Below, piece after piece: positions 14,690 through 22,423 of a DNA stretch of 64,000 nt (position 1 is its first letter; every line of letters begins with the position of its first letter). Under the pieces are notes generated by a model. That model was not told where the DNA came from. It did no database searches and saw only the letters and a program-made list of their open reading frames with translations. This stretch comes from Allobosea robiniae. GTDB taxonomy: Bacteria; Pseudomonadota; Alphaproteobacteria; Rhizobiales; Beijerinckiaceae. The DNA is taken from assembly GCF_900102525.1 (NCBI RefSeq), contig NZ_FNBZ01000007.1:186001-250000 (forward strand). The letters run 5' to 3'. The translations under genes were made by a program, and so were the position numbers.

Positions 14690-16002
14690 TGAGTGACAAC
14701 CTCGTCGGTCGCGAGCAGGAAGTTCTTGAAGCATTGAAGCGTGGCGGTTCGCAGCGCGCGGCCGCAGCCATTCTCGGGGTCCATCATGCCAGCGTCAGCC
14801 GGGCCCTGCGGCGGCTCGACGGCGAGCGGAAAGATACCGAAGCCGCCGTAGCTACCGATTGCACGCGCAGCGTCCGCGAGCAGGCCGAGAACGGCGAACT
14901 GGGCTACCAGCCGGTACTGCCTGGCTATGCGATCAAGGAGACGACGGTCGTCTACGACGCCGCCGGCGAGGTCGAGCGGACCAGCGTCAAGCAGTCCCGT
15001 GCTCCGGGCGCCGCCTTCGACGTGCCGGCCGGCCAAGAGGTGAAGGGCGTCAGCGCGCTCCTGGACCTGACCGGTCGCGAGATCCTCAAATGGGTGAAGA
15101 CCGGCAAGGAAGCCGGCCCAGGACTGGAAGACGTCGTCACGGCGATCAAGGCCGCCTTCGCCGACTACTCGCCGGCGGCCCGTCGCACCAAGGCGCCGGC
15201 CTATACCGACGCGTCGTTGCTGACGCTCGTCCCGCTCGCGGACTGGCATATTGGCATGCACGCCTGGGGGCGAGAAGTCGGGACCGATTGGGACCTCAAG
15301 ATCGCGGAGCACGTGATCGGCCGCAGCGCAGAGGAAGCGATCGAGCGCTCGCCGGCGAGTGAGGTCTGCGTCGTCCTTGGCGGCGGCGATCTCCTCCATG
15401 CGGACAACCAGGACAACCGCACGGCGAGGTCAGGCAACCAACTCGACGTCGACGGCCGCTACCAGAAGGTCGTCGGCGTCGCGACACAGCTGCTGGTCCG
15501 CACTGTCGACGCCGCGCTGCGACGGCACAGGACCGCTGTCGTCCGAATCCTGAAGGGGAACCACGACGAGCACAGCGCCATTGCCGCCGCATATTTCATG
15601 CTGGCTTGGTATCGGAACGAGCCCCGTGTCACCGTCGACGTCGACCCATCTCTCTTCTGGTGGATGCGGTGGGGCCAGACGATGTTCGGCGCCACGCACG
15701 GGCACGAAGCCAAAGCCAAGGACATGGCCTCGATCATGGCGCACCGCCGAGCCGAGGACTGGGGCCGCACCCGCTTTCGGTACGTGCATACCTTCCACCT
15801 GCACCACCAGGCCAAGTTCACCACCGAGGGCCAGGGCGTGATCACTGAGATCCATCAGGCGCCGGTGCCGCAGGACGCCTGGCACTACGGGTCTGGATTC
15901 CTCTCCGGTCGCTCCATCCAGTCGATCACCTATCACCAAGATTTCGGCGAGGTGTCCCGCGCCCGCGTCGCGATCCTCGACGGTGCAAGAGAAGCGGCAT
16001 GA
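14689..16002 (+). CDS. HTH-calcineurin-like phosphoesterase
   Basis: A 437-residue two-part protein. Residues 5-45 are a helix-turn-helix (REQEVLEALK, SQRAAAAILGVHHASVSRAL). Residues about 180-400 carry a binuclear-metal phosphoesterase core: DWHIGMH (D-x-H), GGGDLLHAD (GD), LKGNHDEHS (GNHD), ATHGHEAK and HTFHLHHQ (H-x-H). Such phage proteins are predicted phosphodiesterases acting on nucleic acid or nucleotides; the HTH suggests DNA targeting. The earlier in-frame ATG at 14572 only reads through the previous gene; 14689 overlaps its stop. The substrate is unknown. Confidence 0.85.
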   Translation: MSDNLVGREQEVLEALKRGGSQRAAAAILGVHHASVSRALRRLDGERKDTEAAVATDCTRSVREQAENGELGYQPVLPGYAIKETTVVYDAAGEVERTSVKQSRAPGAAFDVPAGQEVKGVSALLDLTGREILKWVKTGKEAGPGLEDVVTAIKAAFADYSPAARRTKAPAYTDASLLTLVPLADWHIGMHAWGREVGTDWDLKIAEHVIGRSAEEAIERSPASEVCVVLGGGDLLHADNQDNRTARSGNQLDVDGRYQKVVGVATQLLVRTVDAALRRHRTAVVRILKGNHDEHSAIAAAYFMLAWYRNEPRVTVDVDPSLFWWMRWGQTMFGATHGHEAKAKDMASIMAHRRAEDWGRTRFRYVHTFHLHHQAKFTTEGQGVITEIHQAPVPQDAWHYGSGFLSGRSIQSITYHQDFGEVSRARVAILDGAREAA

Positions 16003-16472
16003 AGCCCGGCTATCGCCCGACTGGCGGGGTTGTTCCGAAGCCTCCGGCGACAGGCAGTGGCGTGAAACCGCCTGTCGCCAGCCGCCTCGTCGCAGAGAAC
16101 CCGAAGGCGGCCGCCGGACGTCTCAAGGTCAACATGGGCGCCATCCCGCCCATCTCGATGTTGTACCTGGCCGCAGCGCACGATCTCGGCGCGACGAAGT
16201 ATGGCGTCGCGAATTGGCGGGAGGCTCCCATCCGCGCCCGGGACTACGTCGCACCCCTTATGCGGCACCTGACCCAATGGGCCTCCGGCGAGGATCTCGA
16301 CGTCGGCGAATCCGAGTTGCCGCATCTGGCCATGCTCATGGCGACGGCATCGGTCCTTCTCGACGCCTGGACCCACGGCGCGCTGGTCGACGACCGCATT
16401 CAGACGCCGGAGTTCACTTCCAAGATGCGCGAGATCGCCGCGCTCAAGAAGGGCTGGCCGGTCAGTTCGTGA
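15999..16472 (+). CDS. dATP/dGTP diphosphohydrolase-like (DUF5664) protein
   Basis: A 157-residue protein with a Pro/Lys-rich N-terminus and a helical core containing YLAAAHDLGATKYGVANWRE, a paired helix APLMRHLTQWASGEDLD and ESELPHLAMLMATASVLLDA. This pattern matches the MazG-related phage family described as dATP/dGTP diphosphohydrolase N-terminal or DUF5664, which trims selected dNTPs to monophosphates and can shift nucleotide pools during infection. It is the last gene of the overlapping run (ATGA with the phosphoesterase). Confidence 0.75.
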   Translation: MKPGYRPTGGVVPKPPATGSGVKPPVASRLVAENPKAAAGRLKVNMGAIPPISMLYLAAAHDLGATKYGVANWREAPIRARDYVAPLMRHLTQWASGEDLDVGESELPHLAMLMATASVLLDAWTHGALVDDRIQTPEFTSKMREIAALKKGWPVSS

Positions 16473-16860
16473 CCGCATAGGGTCGCGCCTATACCCCCCT
16501 TGCCTATCCCCCGCAGAACCGCAGAACCGTCAGCACATCCCAGCACATCCCAGCACCCCCCAGGACCTGTGTTTCTGCCGTAAGCAACTGCAGACATTGG
16601 GGGATTCGGAGTGGGTCGGCATGCTCGGGTCATGCTGCATTTGATCGACGCCGCAAACTCGGCGCCAAATGCATCTTAAAATGCCTGGACTGCGCACCAA
16701 ACCAAGTCAAATGCGTTGCTTAAGTCCTTGTAATTGCACGGTCGCCGAGTCAATCTTTGGACAAGCGACGAGATCAGCTCTTCCACCGGCTGGGCTCACT
16801 CAAACGCCCAGGGTCAGGGGTCCAAACTCTGGCCCGCTTCCTTTCTTTTAGGGGCGCACA
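16473..16860. other. Gene-free stretch with tandem and inverted repeats (possible origin or promoter)
   Basis: 388 bases separate the ten-gene operon from the 16861 gene. Tandem short repeats occur: an 8-mer twice (16513-16528) and a 10-mer, CAGCACATCC, twice plus a partial third copy (16531-16560), so phased by about one helical turn. TGCATTTG at 16636-16643 pairs with CAAATGCA at 16666-16673, and TCAAATGCG recurs at 16708. The second half is AT-richer. The combination fits either iterons of a replication origin or the promoter of the 16861 gene. Confidence 0.45.
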
Positions 16861-17544
16861 ATGGCGACGGTTCGAGCGGTCAAGGCGATATCGAAGGCTG
16901 ATACGGTTCTACGGGATGGCATCTGGAAGGACGCCGACGAAAAGCTCTGGAAGCATAAAGAGGCGGGTGGCTTCGTCACAGTGCCGAAGACGATGCCGTA
17001 CATTGCTCGCCTTATGGACGAGACTGCCAAGAACACGCCCTTGAGCCCAACATATCAGGCTCTGTGGTCGTTCACGTGGTCGAACGACGGGTTCGTGAAG
17101 CTCGGGAAGATTCGGGACATTGCCTATGCGGCCGGCTTTAACGGCGAACGCGGCATCAGGACGCTGCGCGGACGCCTCAAGAAGCTGGTCGCTCTGGGCT
17201 TCATAAGAATGCAGGCGAGTGGCGGGCAGGAGAGCGGGATGATCTACATTCCCAATCCCCACCAGGTGATCATCGACCACATGGCGACCGACACGCCTGT
17301 ATTCAGGAAGGAGACCTACACGTCATTCCTGCAACGGGCGATCGAGATCGGTTGCAAGGACGTGAAGGAGTTGATCGCGAAAGCTGATGAAGCGGAGGCA
17401 GAGGAGGAAGAGGCCGAGCCGGAGACCCCGCCCGTGCGGAGGAGGCCGCTCAAGAAGACCGGCTTCAAGGCCGTGCTGGACAAGCCTGTTTCAAGCATCA
17501 AGAAGCCGGTGCGGAGGCCGAAGCGCAGGCCGGCTTCGGAGTAA
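16861..17544 (+). CDS. Conserved mobile-element protein with winged-helix-like core
   Basis: A 227-residue protein. Residues 30-130 (LWKHKEAGGFVTVPKTMPYI, TPLSPTYQALWSFTWSNDGF, YAAGFNGERGIRTLRGRLKK LVALGFI) resemble uncharacterised proteins of plasmids and integrated elements whose core reads as a winged helix. The C-terminal 60 residues are charged: an acidic run (EAEAEEEEAEPE) then a Lys/Arg/Pro-rich tail. It stands alone behind the repeat-rich region at 16.5-16.86 kb, the arrangement of a replication initiator or partition regulator with its binding sites. That role is inference; initiator motifs are not evident. Confidence 0.6.
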   Translation: MATVRAVKAISKADTVLRDGIWKDADEKLWKHKEAGGFVTVPKTMPYIARLMDETAKNTPLSPTYQALWSFTWSNDGFVKLGKIRDIAYAAGFNGERGIRTLRGRLKKLVALGFIRMQASGGQESGMIYIPNPHQVIIDHMATDTPVFRKETYTSFLQRAIEIGCKDVKELIAKADEAEAEEEEAEPETPPVRRRPLKKTGFKAVLDKPVSSIKKPVRRPKRRPASE

Positions 17545-17655
17545 GGTCAAGCCCGCTATGCGTGGTGGGACGGCCTTTGCGATCTCGGCATGTCGATTTC
17601 CTCTTGATCCTTGCTTGTGCGCCCCATGTGCGCACATTTCGTTCCCTACTGGGGC

Positions 17656-18045
17656 TCATGTCAGCCCGAGATGCGCCTCGATCCCGTCGACCATGCCTTC
17701 GCCGGCGATTACGAAGACGGCAGACTTTGGGTTCCCGATCCACTCGCCCGCGCCCGCCATGATCACGAACATGGTCCCACCCGTCTCCACCCGACTACGG
17801 GCGTCCTCACCGCGGAAGCCGGCGACGGCCGTATTGACGCGTCGGGACGGTTTAGGATCGTTCAGGACGAACGGCGGGCTGTGCGCCGCGATGAAATGAG
17901 CCGTCGCCGGATCGCGCACGAGCTCATCATAGAGCGGCCGGACCAGCACGATCTCGATACCGAGGGCGAGCAGGTCAGGCATCTCGCCGGACTCGACGAT
18001 GAGATCGTAGGCATCGACCGACGTGATGACGACGAAGCTCATCGC
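17656..18045 (-). CDS. PIN-like small protein of unknown function
   Basis: A 129-residue product from ATG 18045 (the frame continues upstream through the previous gene). It opens with a beta strand and acid (VVITSVDAYDLI), then LALGIEIVLVRPLYDELVRDP, HSPPFVLND and a C-terminal strand FVIMAGAGEWIG. The layout resembles PIN-fold proteins, although not all expected acids are clear. It is the last gene of the operon behind the paired operators at 20.8 kb, and its start overlaps the end of the gene before it. Confidence 0.55.
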   Translation of the reverse strand, partial: AMSFVVITSVDAYDLIVESGEMPDLLALGIEIVLVRPLYDELVRDPATAHFIAAHSPPFVLNDPKPSRRVNTAVAGFRGEDARSRVETGGTMFVIMAGAGEWIGNPKSAVFVIAGEGMVDGIEAHLGLT

Positions 18046-18395
18046 ATGCGCTCCAGGCGATCGCGCAGGTGCTCGATGTCGTCCCAGCCGGCGAGTGGTA
18101 CATGGTGCACGTGGCTTCGGGCCTCGCCAAGCCGATACCAGCGCGACAGGCACCGCGCGATCGTGCGGCCTTGGTCGATCCAGAGCACCGGCGACGTCGT
18201 GATCAGCGATTTCCCGAGACGTGGATGGTCGGCCCAACCCGCCAACGCAGGGAGATCCAACGCGCGGTGCGAGACCGGATACCAGCCGTCCAGCGGGACG
18301 GCCTCGATCGTCGCGTCGGGCCGCCAGCCGCTGCGCAGGAGATCGAGGTCGCGGTAGGCGGAGCGCAGCTTTTCATCGAAGGGGAGATCACTCAT
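18039..18395 (-). CDS. DUF6634-like protein
   Basis: A 118-residue protein from ATG 18395: a short N-terminal helix (LRSAYRDLDLLRSG), then VPLDGWYPV, LPALAGWADHP, LGKSLITTSPVLWID and RCLSRWYRLGEA. The order of short Trp/Tyr-rich motifs matches my recollection of the DUF6634 family, found in alphaproteobacterial mobile elements without a known function. It overlaps both neighbours in the minus-strand operon, so translation is coupled. Confidence 0.6.
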   Translation of the reverse strand: MSDLPFDEKLRSAYRDLDLLRSGWRPDATIEAVPLDGWYPVSHRALDLPALAGWADHPRLGKSLITTSPVLWIDQGRTIARCLSRWYRLGEARSHVHHVPLAGWDDIEHLRDRLERMR

Positions 18396-18903
18396 CGCCG
18401 CCCTCCTTCTCGAACCGATGAGCGCGGATGCGGAAGCCAACGTTGCGGATCTTCTCGGTCTTCACGCGGATCACGTCGGAGCCCGGCCGCGCGTGCTCGT
18501 CGCAGGCGGCGTAGATGTAGCCGCCGGGCCGGGTCTCGCGCATTGCCGCATGAGCCCCGCAGACCTCGCACATGCTCGCGCTGATTTCCTCGGCTGCCTC
18601 GACCAGCTGATCGATCCGTCCGGAGTGGTCGTCGCCGGTCCAGTAGCAGCGCAGCTGACCGAACTTCTCCTTCACCTGGGTGAAGCGGAAGTCGCCGTCG
18701 GCTTCGACGTCGAGAAGTTCGCACAAGGCTTCGATCAGGTCCGTCCACCCTGGCCCGCATTCAACCGGCGCCATCAAGCGGAACGGCCAGCGGCGGCGCA
18801 AGCGCACGGACCACGCCTCGTCGACCGGGATACCGGCGGCGAGGCGGCGAGCGCGGACGAGGGCGACCTGGTTGGCGAGGCTGGCTTCCACGGGGCTACG
18901 CAT
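18388..18903 (-). CDS. Zinc-finger phage-type protein
   Basis: A 171-residue protein from ATG 18903. The central VKEKFGQLRCYWTGDD and IDQLVEAAEEIS lead into a C-x2-C ... C-x2-H cluster (CEVCGAHA and ACDEHA) that should bind one zinc. Proteins with this KFG(Q/T)LR-then-zinc-knuckle layout are common in phages and prophages, with no established role. It overlaps the genes on both sides by a few bases. Confidence 0.65.
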   Translation of the reverse strand: MRSPVEASLANQVALVRARRLAAGIPVDEAWSVRLRRRWPFRLMAPVECGPGWTDLIEALCELLDVEADGDFRFTQVKEKFGQLRCYWTGDDHSGRIDQLVEAAEEISASMCEVCGAHAAMRETRPGGYIYAACDEHARPGSDVIRVKTEKIRNVGFRIRAHRFEKEGGDE

Positions 18904-19177
18904 GACGGCTCTCCAGCAGCAGCGGACTTTCGTCCTGAATCGTGAGGGCGAAGGGGATCGGCGGGAGGCCGGGGTCGCCGAGGGGCGGCCCACTGGCGGC
19001 CCGCTCGGCCTCTGCGATCGCCATGACGAGGCCGACGTTGCGCGTGAGGCCTCGGGATTCGACGAGGCGGGCGATCCCCCGCACGCGGCGGTATGAAGCC
19101 GTGGCCTGGTGCGGGCAGATCAGCCCGTTCCACATGGCGGCGTCGATTTCGTCCGCGATGCGCTCGAATTCGGTCAT
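18896..19177 (-). CDS. Small protein of unknown function
   Basis: A 93-residue product: an acidic N-terminal helix (MTEFERIADEIDAAMW), CPHQATASYRRVRGIARLVE, then MAIAEAERAASGPPLGDPGL and a hydrophilic end. It starts ten bases after the AAA+ gene's stop and overlaps the next gene, so it is part of the same transcript. No family was recognised. Confidence 0.55.
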   Translation of the reverse strand: MTEFERIADEIDAAMWNGLICPHQATASYRRVRGIARLVESRGLTRNVGLVMAIAEAERAASGPPLGDPGLPPIPFALTIQDESPLLLESRHA

Positions 19178-19187
19178 CGTGGCCTCC

Positions 19188-20777
19188 TCAATGACGGGCC
19201 GCGAAGGCCTGCCGGCCGGCGACGATGGTTTCGATCATGCGGCGGACGGCGCGCATCGAGCCGCCGGACCAGTGCTCCGCAACGAGGTCGAGTTCCTCGC
19301 CATCCAGGTCCGGCATCCAGCGATCGTCGGTGTTCCGCTCGCGGCGCAGGTCAGCGACGATCTGCCGTGCGACGACGGGCAGATGCTCGGCTCCGGGCGC
19401 CGGGACCGTCAGCACGCGCAGGCGGTCGAGGAGCGGCGAGATTACCCCGTTGAGGCCGTTCGCGGTGGCTAGATAGCTGACTTGCGAGATGTCGACGGGC
19501 AGCTCGATGCCTGTGTCCAGGATCGCACGGGACGTCGCCGGTTCGAGCATCGGGACGAGCGCGTCCTGGAGATTGCCGTTGTGGCGGCTCGTCCCGGACT
19601 TCTCGATCTCGTCGACCACGACGACGGGGTTCGCCGCCATCGCCCGCAGGACGGCTTGCAGGCTGGTCGACCCGCGAGCTGTCGCCCATTGAGCGTTCGT
19701 TCCTGCAAACGACCCGTCCGCTACGGCGGACGCGCTGTATAGCGTCGGCTCTAGCCCGATGGCACGGGCCAGCGCCATAGCCAAAGACGACTTGCCGGTG
19801 CCGGGCGGCCCGAGCAGCAGCGTCGGGCGCAGCCGAATCCAGTCTGTGCCGACGAGGTCCATCAGGATCGTCTCGATCGCCGACGCCGCCCACGGCCACC
19901 GCGCGCAGAGATCCCGAGCGACCGCGCCGAGGTCACCTTCGAAGCGGATCAGCGGCAGCGCCTTGCCTGCGATATCGTAGAAGGCATATGCCGGGCTGTC
20001 GGAACGCGGCTTCTTCACCATGGTAGGCAAGACGACGATCTCGGGCTTCTTCGGCGTCGCCAAGATCACCGGCCCATCTTCCGGCTCGGGGATTTCGTCT
20101 TCGTCCATGAAGTGCTCGATCACGGCCGCATCGCTCTTGGGGCGGGCGTTCTGGTACTGGTCGAGCCATTCCCGCATCGATGTCGCGGTGTCACCAGCGC
20201 GGCGGCGGAGGTCGAGCATCAGCGCTACCCGCCGCACGACACCGATGACATGGCGCTCCGGCATGCCAACCGAGGTCATCGCCGTCTCCAGCAGCCCCGC
20301 GCGCAGGTGAGATTGCGGAACATGCGCGAGCCGAGCGAGCGCGTGCACGGCCACCCGCCTCTGCGCAGCTTCGTCGCCGAGGTTGCAGAGATAGATATCA
20401 GCCCGTACCTCGCACTCGGCGAGCCGCAATAGATACGCGGGATTCCATTCCGGGCGCCGCCGCATCGCGGCCTTCCGAAGCGCAAGAACGGGCGTGAACG
20501 ATGGCTTGTTGGCCATGGCACGCAGAGCGCGCTCGACCGCAGGTGGAAGCGCAGGCAGGCCCGGCGGGCTTGCATCATGCAACATCCCAACGGCCCACAT
20601 CGCGGCGTCGGTTTCCCAGTTCAATTCGCGGGGGTGCCAGCCGGCGAGAAGCTCAGTCGTAGTCGGGCTGTCGGTCCCGGCCATATGAGCTTGCTTGCGC
20701 TGCTCGGCGGCGATGACGTCGGGTACCAACATCGCGATTTCGCGATCGGTCTCGTCATATTCGCCGTTCGTGCTCAT
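19188..20777 (-). CDS. Lon-type AAA+ ATPase without protease domain
   Basis: A 529-residue protein. ATG 20777 is chosen because GGAGG lies at ideal distance; a GTG two codons upstream is also open. The first 270 residues are helical and unfamiliar. Residues about 318-475 form an AAA+ module: Walker A LLLGPPGTGKSS, Walker B VVVVDEIEK, the pore-side AGTNAQW region, sensor 1 SYLATANG and an arginine near LLDRLRVLTV. The sequence after Walker B (LQDALVPMLEP) is like Lon, but no Ser-Lys protease domain follows. It likely remodels a protein or complex. It heads a five-gene minus-strand operon behind two palindromic operators. Confidence 0.85.
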   Translation of the reverse strand: MSTNGEYDETDREIAMLVPDVIAAEQRKQAHMAGTDSPTTTELLAGWHPRELNWETDAAMWAVGMLHDASPPGLPALPPAVERALRAMANKPSFTPVLALRKAAMRRRPEWNPAYLLRLAECEVRADIYLCNLGDEAAQRRVAVHALARLAHVPQSHLRAGLLETAMTSVGMPERHVIGVVRRVALMLDLRRRAGDTATSMREWLDQYQNARPKSDAAVIEHFMDEDEIPEPEDGPVILATPKKPEIVVLPTMVKKPRSDSPAYAFYDIAGKALPLIRFEGDLGAVARDLCARWPWAASAIETILMDLVGTDWIRLRPTLLLGPPGTGKSSLAMALARAIGLEPTLYSASAVADGSFAGTNAQWATARGSTSLQAVLRAMAANPVVVVDEIEKSGTSRHNGNLQDALVPMLEPATSRAILDTGIELPVDISQVSYLATANGLNGVISPLLDRLRVLTVPAPGAEHLPVVARQIVADLRRERNTDDRWMPDLDGEELDLVAEHWSGGSMRAVRRMIETIVAGRQAFAARH

Positions 20778-20803
20778 CGCCACCCTCCATCGCTTGGAGG
20801 GTT

Positions 20804-20838
20804 TTCGTATCAGCTACGAATTTCGTAGTCGATACGAA
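20804..20838 (-). promoter_or_regulatory. Two tandem palindromic operators upstream of the AAA+ operon
   Basis: Two perfect copies of TTCGTA-N5-TACGAA stand back to back: 20804-20820 and 20822-20838, centres 18 bases apart. The pair also makes a larger near-palindrome. Their position, 27-61 bases upstream of the AAA+ start, is where a repressor would block transcription. A related site (TCGTA-N5-TACG) lies in the other main control region at 11248-11261. The cognate regulator was not identified. Confidence 0.75.
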
Positions 20839-20851
20839 AGGAATGGAACGG

Positions 20852-21226
20852 TTACTCGGCCTTGTCGCGTACCGGAGGGTTCTTAGCCTTCGGCTGCGGG
20901 GCCCCCTTCGGTACCGCGCCGGGATCGGAGAGCTTGTCTGCCGCAGCGTGGAGCTGGGCCGCTACGACATGGGGGTTGAGCCCAAGTGCCTGGAGTTCGT
21001 CAGTCAGTGCCTTGATACTGTCGGCAACCTTATAGTCCTCGATCAGATCGCGGGCGCTGCGCACATGCGCATAGGCCTCTTCGGGAACGTTCTCCGTCGG
21101 CTTAGCGGCCCAGGTCTGCACCGTTCTAAGATTATAGTTCCGCGCAACGGCGAGACGCCATTGCCAATTCTTCCCGTACGCCTGCGTCGCCGCCGAGCGG
21201 AACTCTATGTCGCGAAGCTTGCCCAT
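20852..21226 (-). CDS. HTH-like phage protein
   Basis: A 124-residue protein; ATG 21226 is chosen as the first methionine clear of the upstream gene. WQWRLAVARNYNLRTVQTWA reads as a helix-turn-helix, followed by ENVPEEAYAHVRSARDLI and a helical region, and a Lys/Pro-rich tail. It ends 14 bases before the paired operators at 20804-20838. A regulatory role, possibly at those operators, is possible but not shown by the sequence. Confidence 0.6.
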   Translation of the reverse strand: MGKLRDIEFRSAATQAYGKNWQWRLAVARNYNLRTVQTWAAKPTENVPEEAYAHVRSARDLIEDYKVADSIKALTDELQALGLNPHVVAAQLHAAADKLSDPGAVPKGAPQPKAKNPPVRDKAE

Positions 21227-21252
21227 TCGGGCAGAATAAGCGTCCGCGCTTA

Positions 21253-21816
21253 TCAGACCGTCAACCCGCCCGGCACGACGACCTCTTCGATATCGGCCGG
21301 CTGCTCGGGCCTCGGGCGGGCGTCCAGCCGGGTCTTGATGGTCGGCCATGACACCGGCGTGAATCCGTAGACGTCAACGCCGACGTCTTCCGAGTGATAC
21401 GTGCCTGGCAGGCTGCCATGCGAATGGCCGTAGAGGTGCACCGCGCCGTGGTGCAGGCCGGCCCAGGACCGCAGCGCGTAATGGCACATCACGATGCGCT
21501 GGCCGTCGACGCTGGTCTCGCGGATCTGCGAGACGTCCGACCAGGGCAACGCCTTCGTGTGAGCATTGTCATGGTTGCCTTCGATCAAGAACTTCTGACC
21601 GTGCAGCTGGCTGAAAACCCGCCTCGTCGATCGCGGATCGGCGCGGTAGGCGAAGTCGCCCAGGAAGTAGACCTGATCGCTTTTCGCGACCGTAGCGTTC
21701 CAGTTCGCAATCATGCAGCGATCCATCTCATCTACCGACGAGAAGGGGCGCTTGCAGATTTCGATGATGCGCGCGTGGCCGAAATGCGTGTCGGCCGTGA
21801 ACCAGGTCTTGGTCAT
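21253..21816 (-). CDS. Phage-type metallophosphoesterase
   Basis: A 187-residue single-domain enzyme with every calcineurin-like motif: TADTHFGHARI (D-x-H), YFLGDFAYR (GD), EGNHDN (GNHD), VMCHYALRSW and LYGHSHG (GHxH). Members of this small-phosphoesterase family occur in many phages. AGGAGG lies nine bases before ATG 21816, which decides the start over an in-frame methionine 17 codons upstream. This is the second phosphoesterase in the element; the substrate is unknown. Confidence 0.88.
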   Translation of the reverse strand: MTKTWFTADTHFGHARIIEICKRPFSSVDEMDRCMIANWNATVAKSDQVYFLGDFAYRADPRSTRRVFSQLHGQKFLIEGNHDNAHTKALPWSDVSQIRETSVDGQRIVMCHYALRSWAGLHHGAVHLYGHSHGSLPGTYHSEDVGVDVYGFTPVSWPTIKTRLDARPRPEQPADIEEVVVPGGLTV

Positions 21817-21880
21817 GTCGTCCTCCTGACGACATTCTTGAAGGCAGACCAAGCAAGGGACCAGCACGTCCGCCTGAGCA

Positions 21881-22318
21881 TCACTCTCCCAAGCCGCGGA
21901 TGATGAAAAGCAGCGCCTCCAAGCGCGGCCATTGATTTACTGCGTCGAGAGTTGGTGGCTCGACCTTCATGATCGCAGCGATGCGCACGGCCTCATCCAA
22001 GAACGGCTGTTGATGTTGTCCGAAATTCGGATCTCCACGTTCGTGGAGCGCCTGGTGGATCATCTCATGCAGCAGGATGAGATAAGAGGCTTCCACCTTG
22101 GCGTGCTCTTTAACGTCGCCCGCAATCACACGGTCCTCATCGAACTCGAACTCATCGTCGATGTAGATGCCGCGGCCTCTCTTCTCATAGAATCCGTGAG
22201 CATTAAGGCCCTCGTCACCGCCGATCTCATCCCAGTCGATCAAGGCGAGAGGCTTCAGTTCATCATTGAAGAAGCGCTTGTTGATCTCAGCCCACATGGA
22301 GTTCAGGCGCTCATTCAT
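21881..22318 (-). CDS. SprT-like zinc metalloprotease
   Basis: A 145-residue protein from ATG 22318. MWAEINKRFFNDELKPLAL is the usual N-terminal SprT segment (a helix leading to the F-x-x-x-L part), GRGIYIDDEFEF follows, and the zinc-binding helix is LLHEMIHQAL (HExxH), with a further His in GQHQQPF. SprT/Spartan-type proteases act on DNA-bound proteins in cells; phage versions are uncharacterised. It is divergent from the 22424 gene. Confidence 0.82.
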   Translation of the reverse strand: MNERLNSMWAEINKRFFNDELKPLALIDWDEIGGDEGLNAHGFYEKRGRGIYIDDEFEFDEDRVIAGDVKEHAKVEASYLILLHEMIHQALHERGDPNFGQHQQPFLDEAVRIAAIMKVEPPTLDAVNQWPRLEALLFIIRGLGE

Positions 22319-22363
22319 AATCGGTCTCGATCTCTTCGGAGCGCGATCATCGCACGGGAATAA

Positions 22364-22377
22364 CGAATCGCTATCAT
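22364..22377 (+). promoter_or_regulatory. Shared 14-bp promoter motif, copy 1
   Basis: CGAATCGCTATCAT ends 46 bases before the ATG at 22424 and is repeated exactly at 25807-25820, 54 bases before the ATG at 25875. TATCAT resembles a -10 hexamer, while no -35 consensus is visible at 17 bases in either copy, suggesting activator-dependent promoters that switch on together. Confidence 0.5.
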
Positions 22378-22423
22378 GAGACGTGGCCGTCGCCACACGC
22401 GGCCTCGCGCTCAGGAGGCGGCG

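Noticed and set aside
16513-16560. Short tandem repeats as a CRISPR array
   Set aside because: Units are 8 and 10 bp with no spacers; no cas genes are present. No CRISPR array was seen anywhere in the window.
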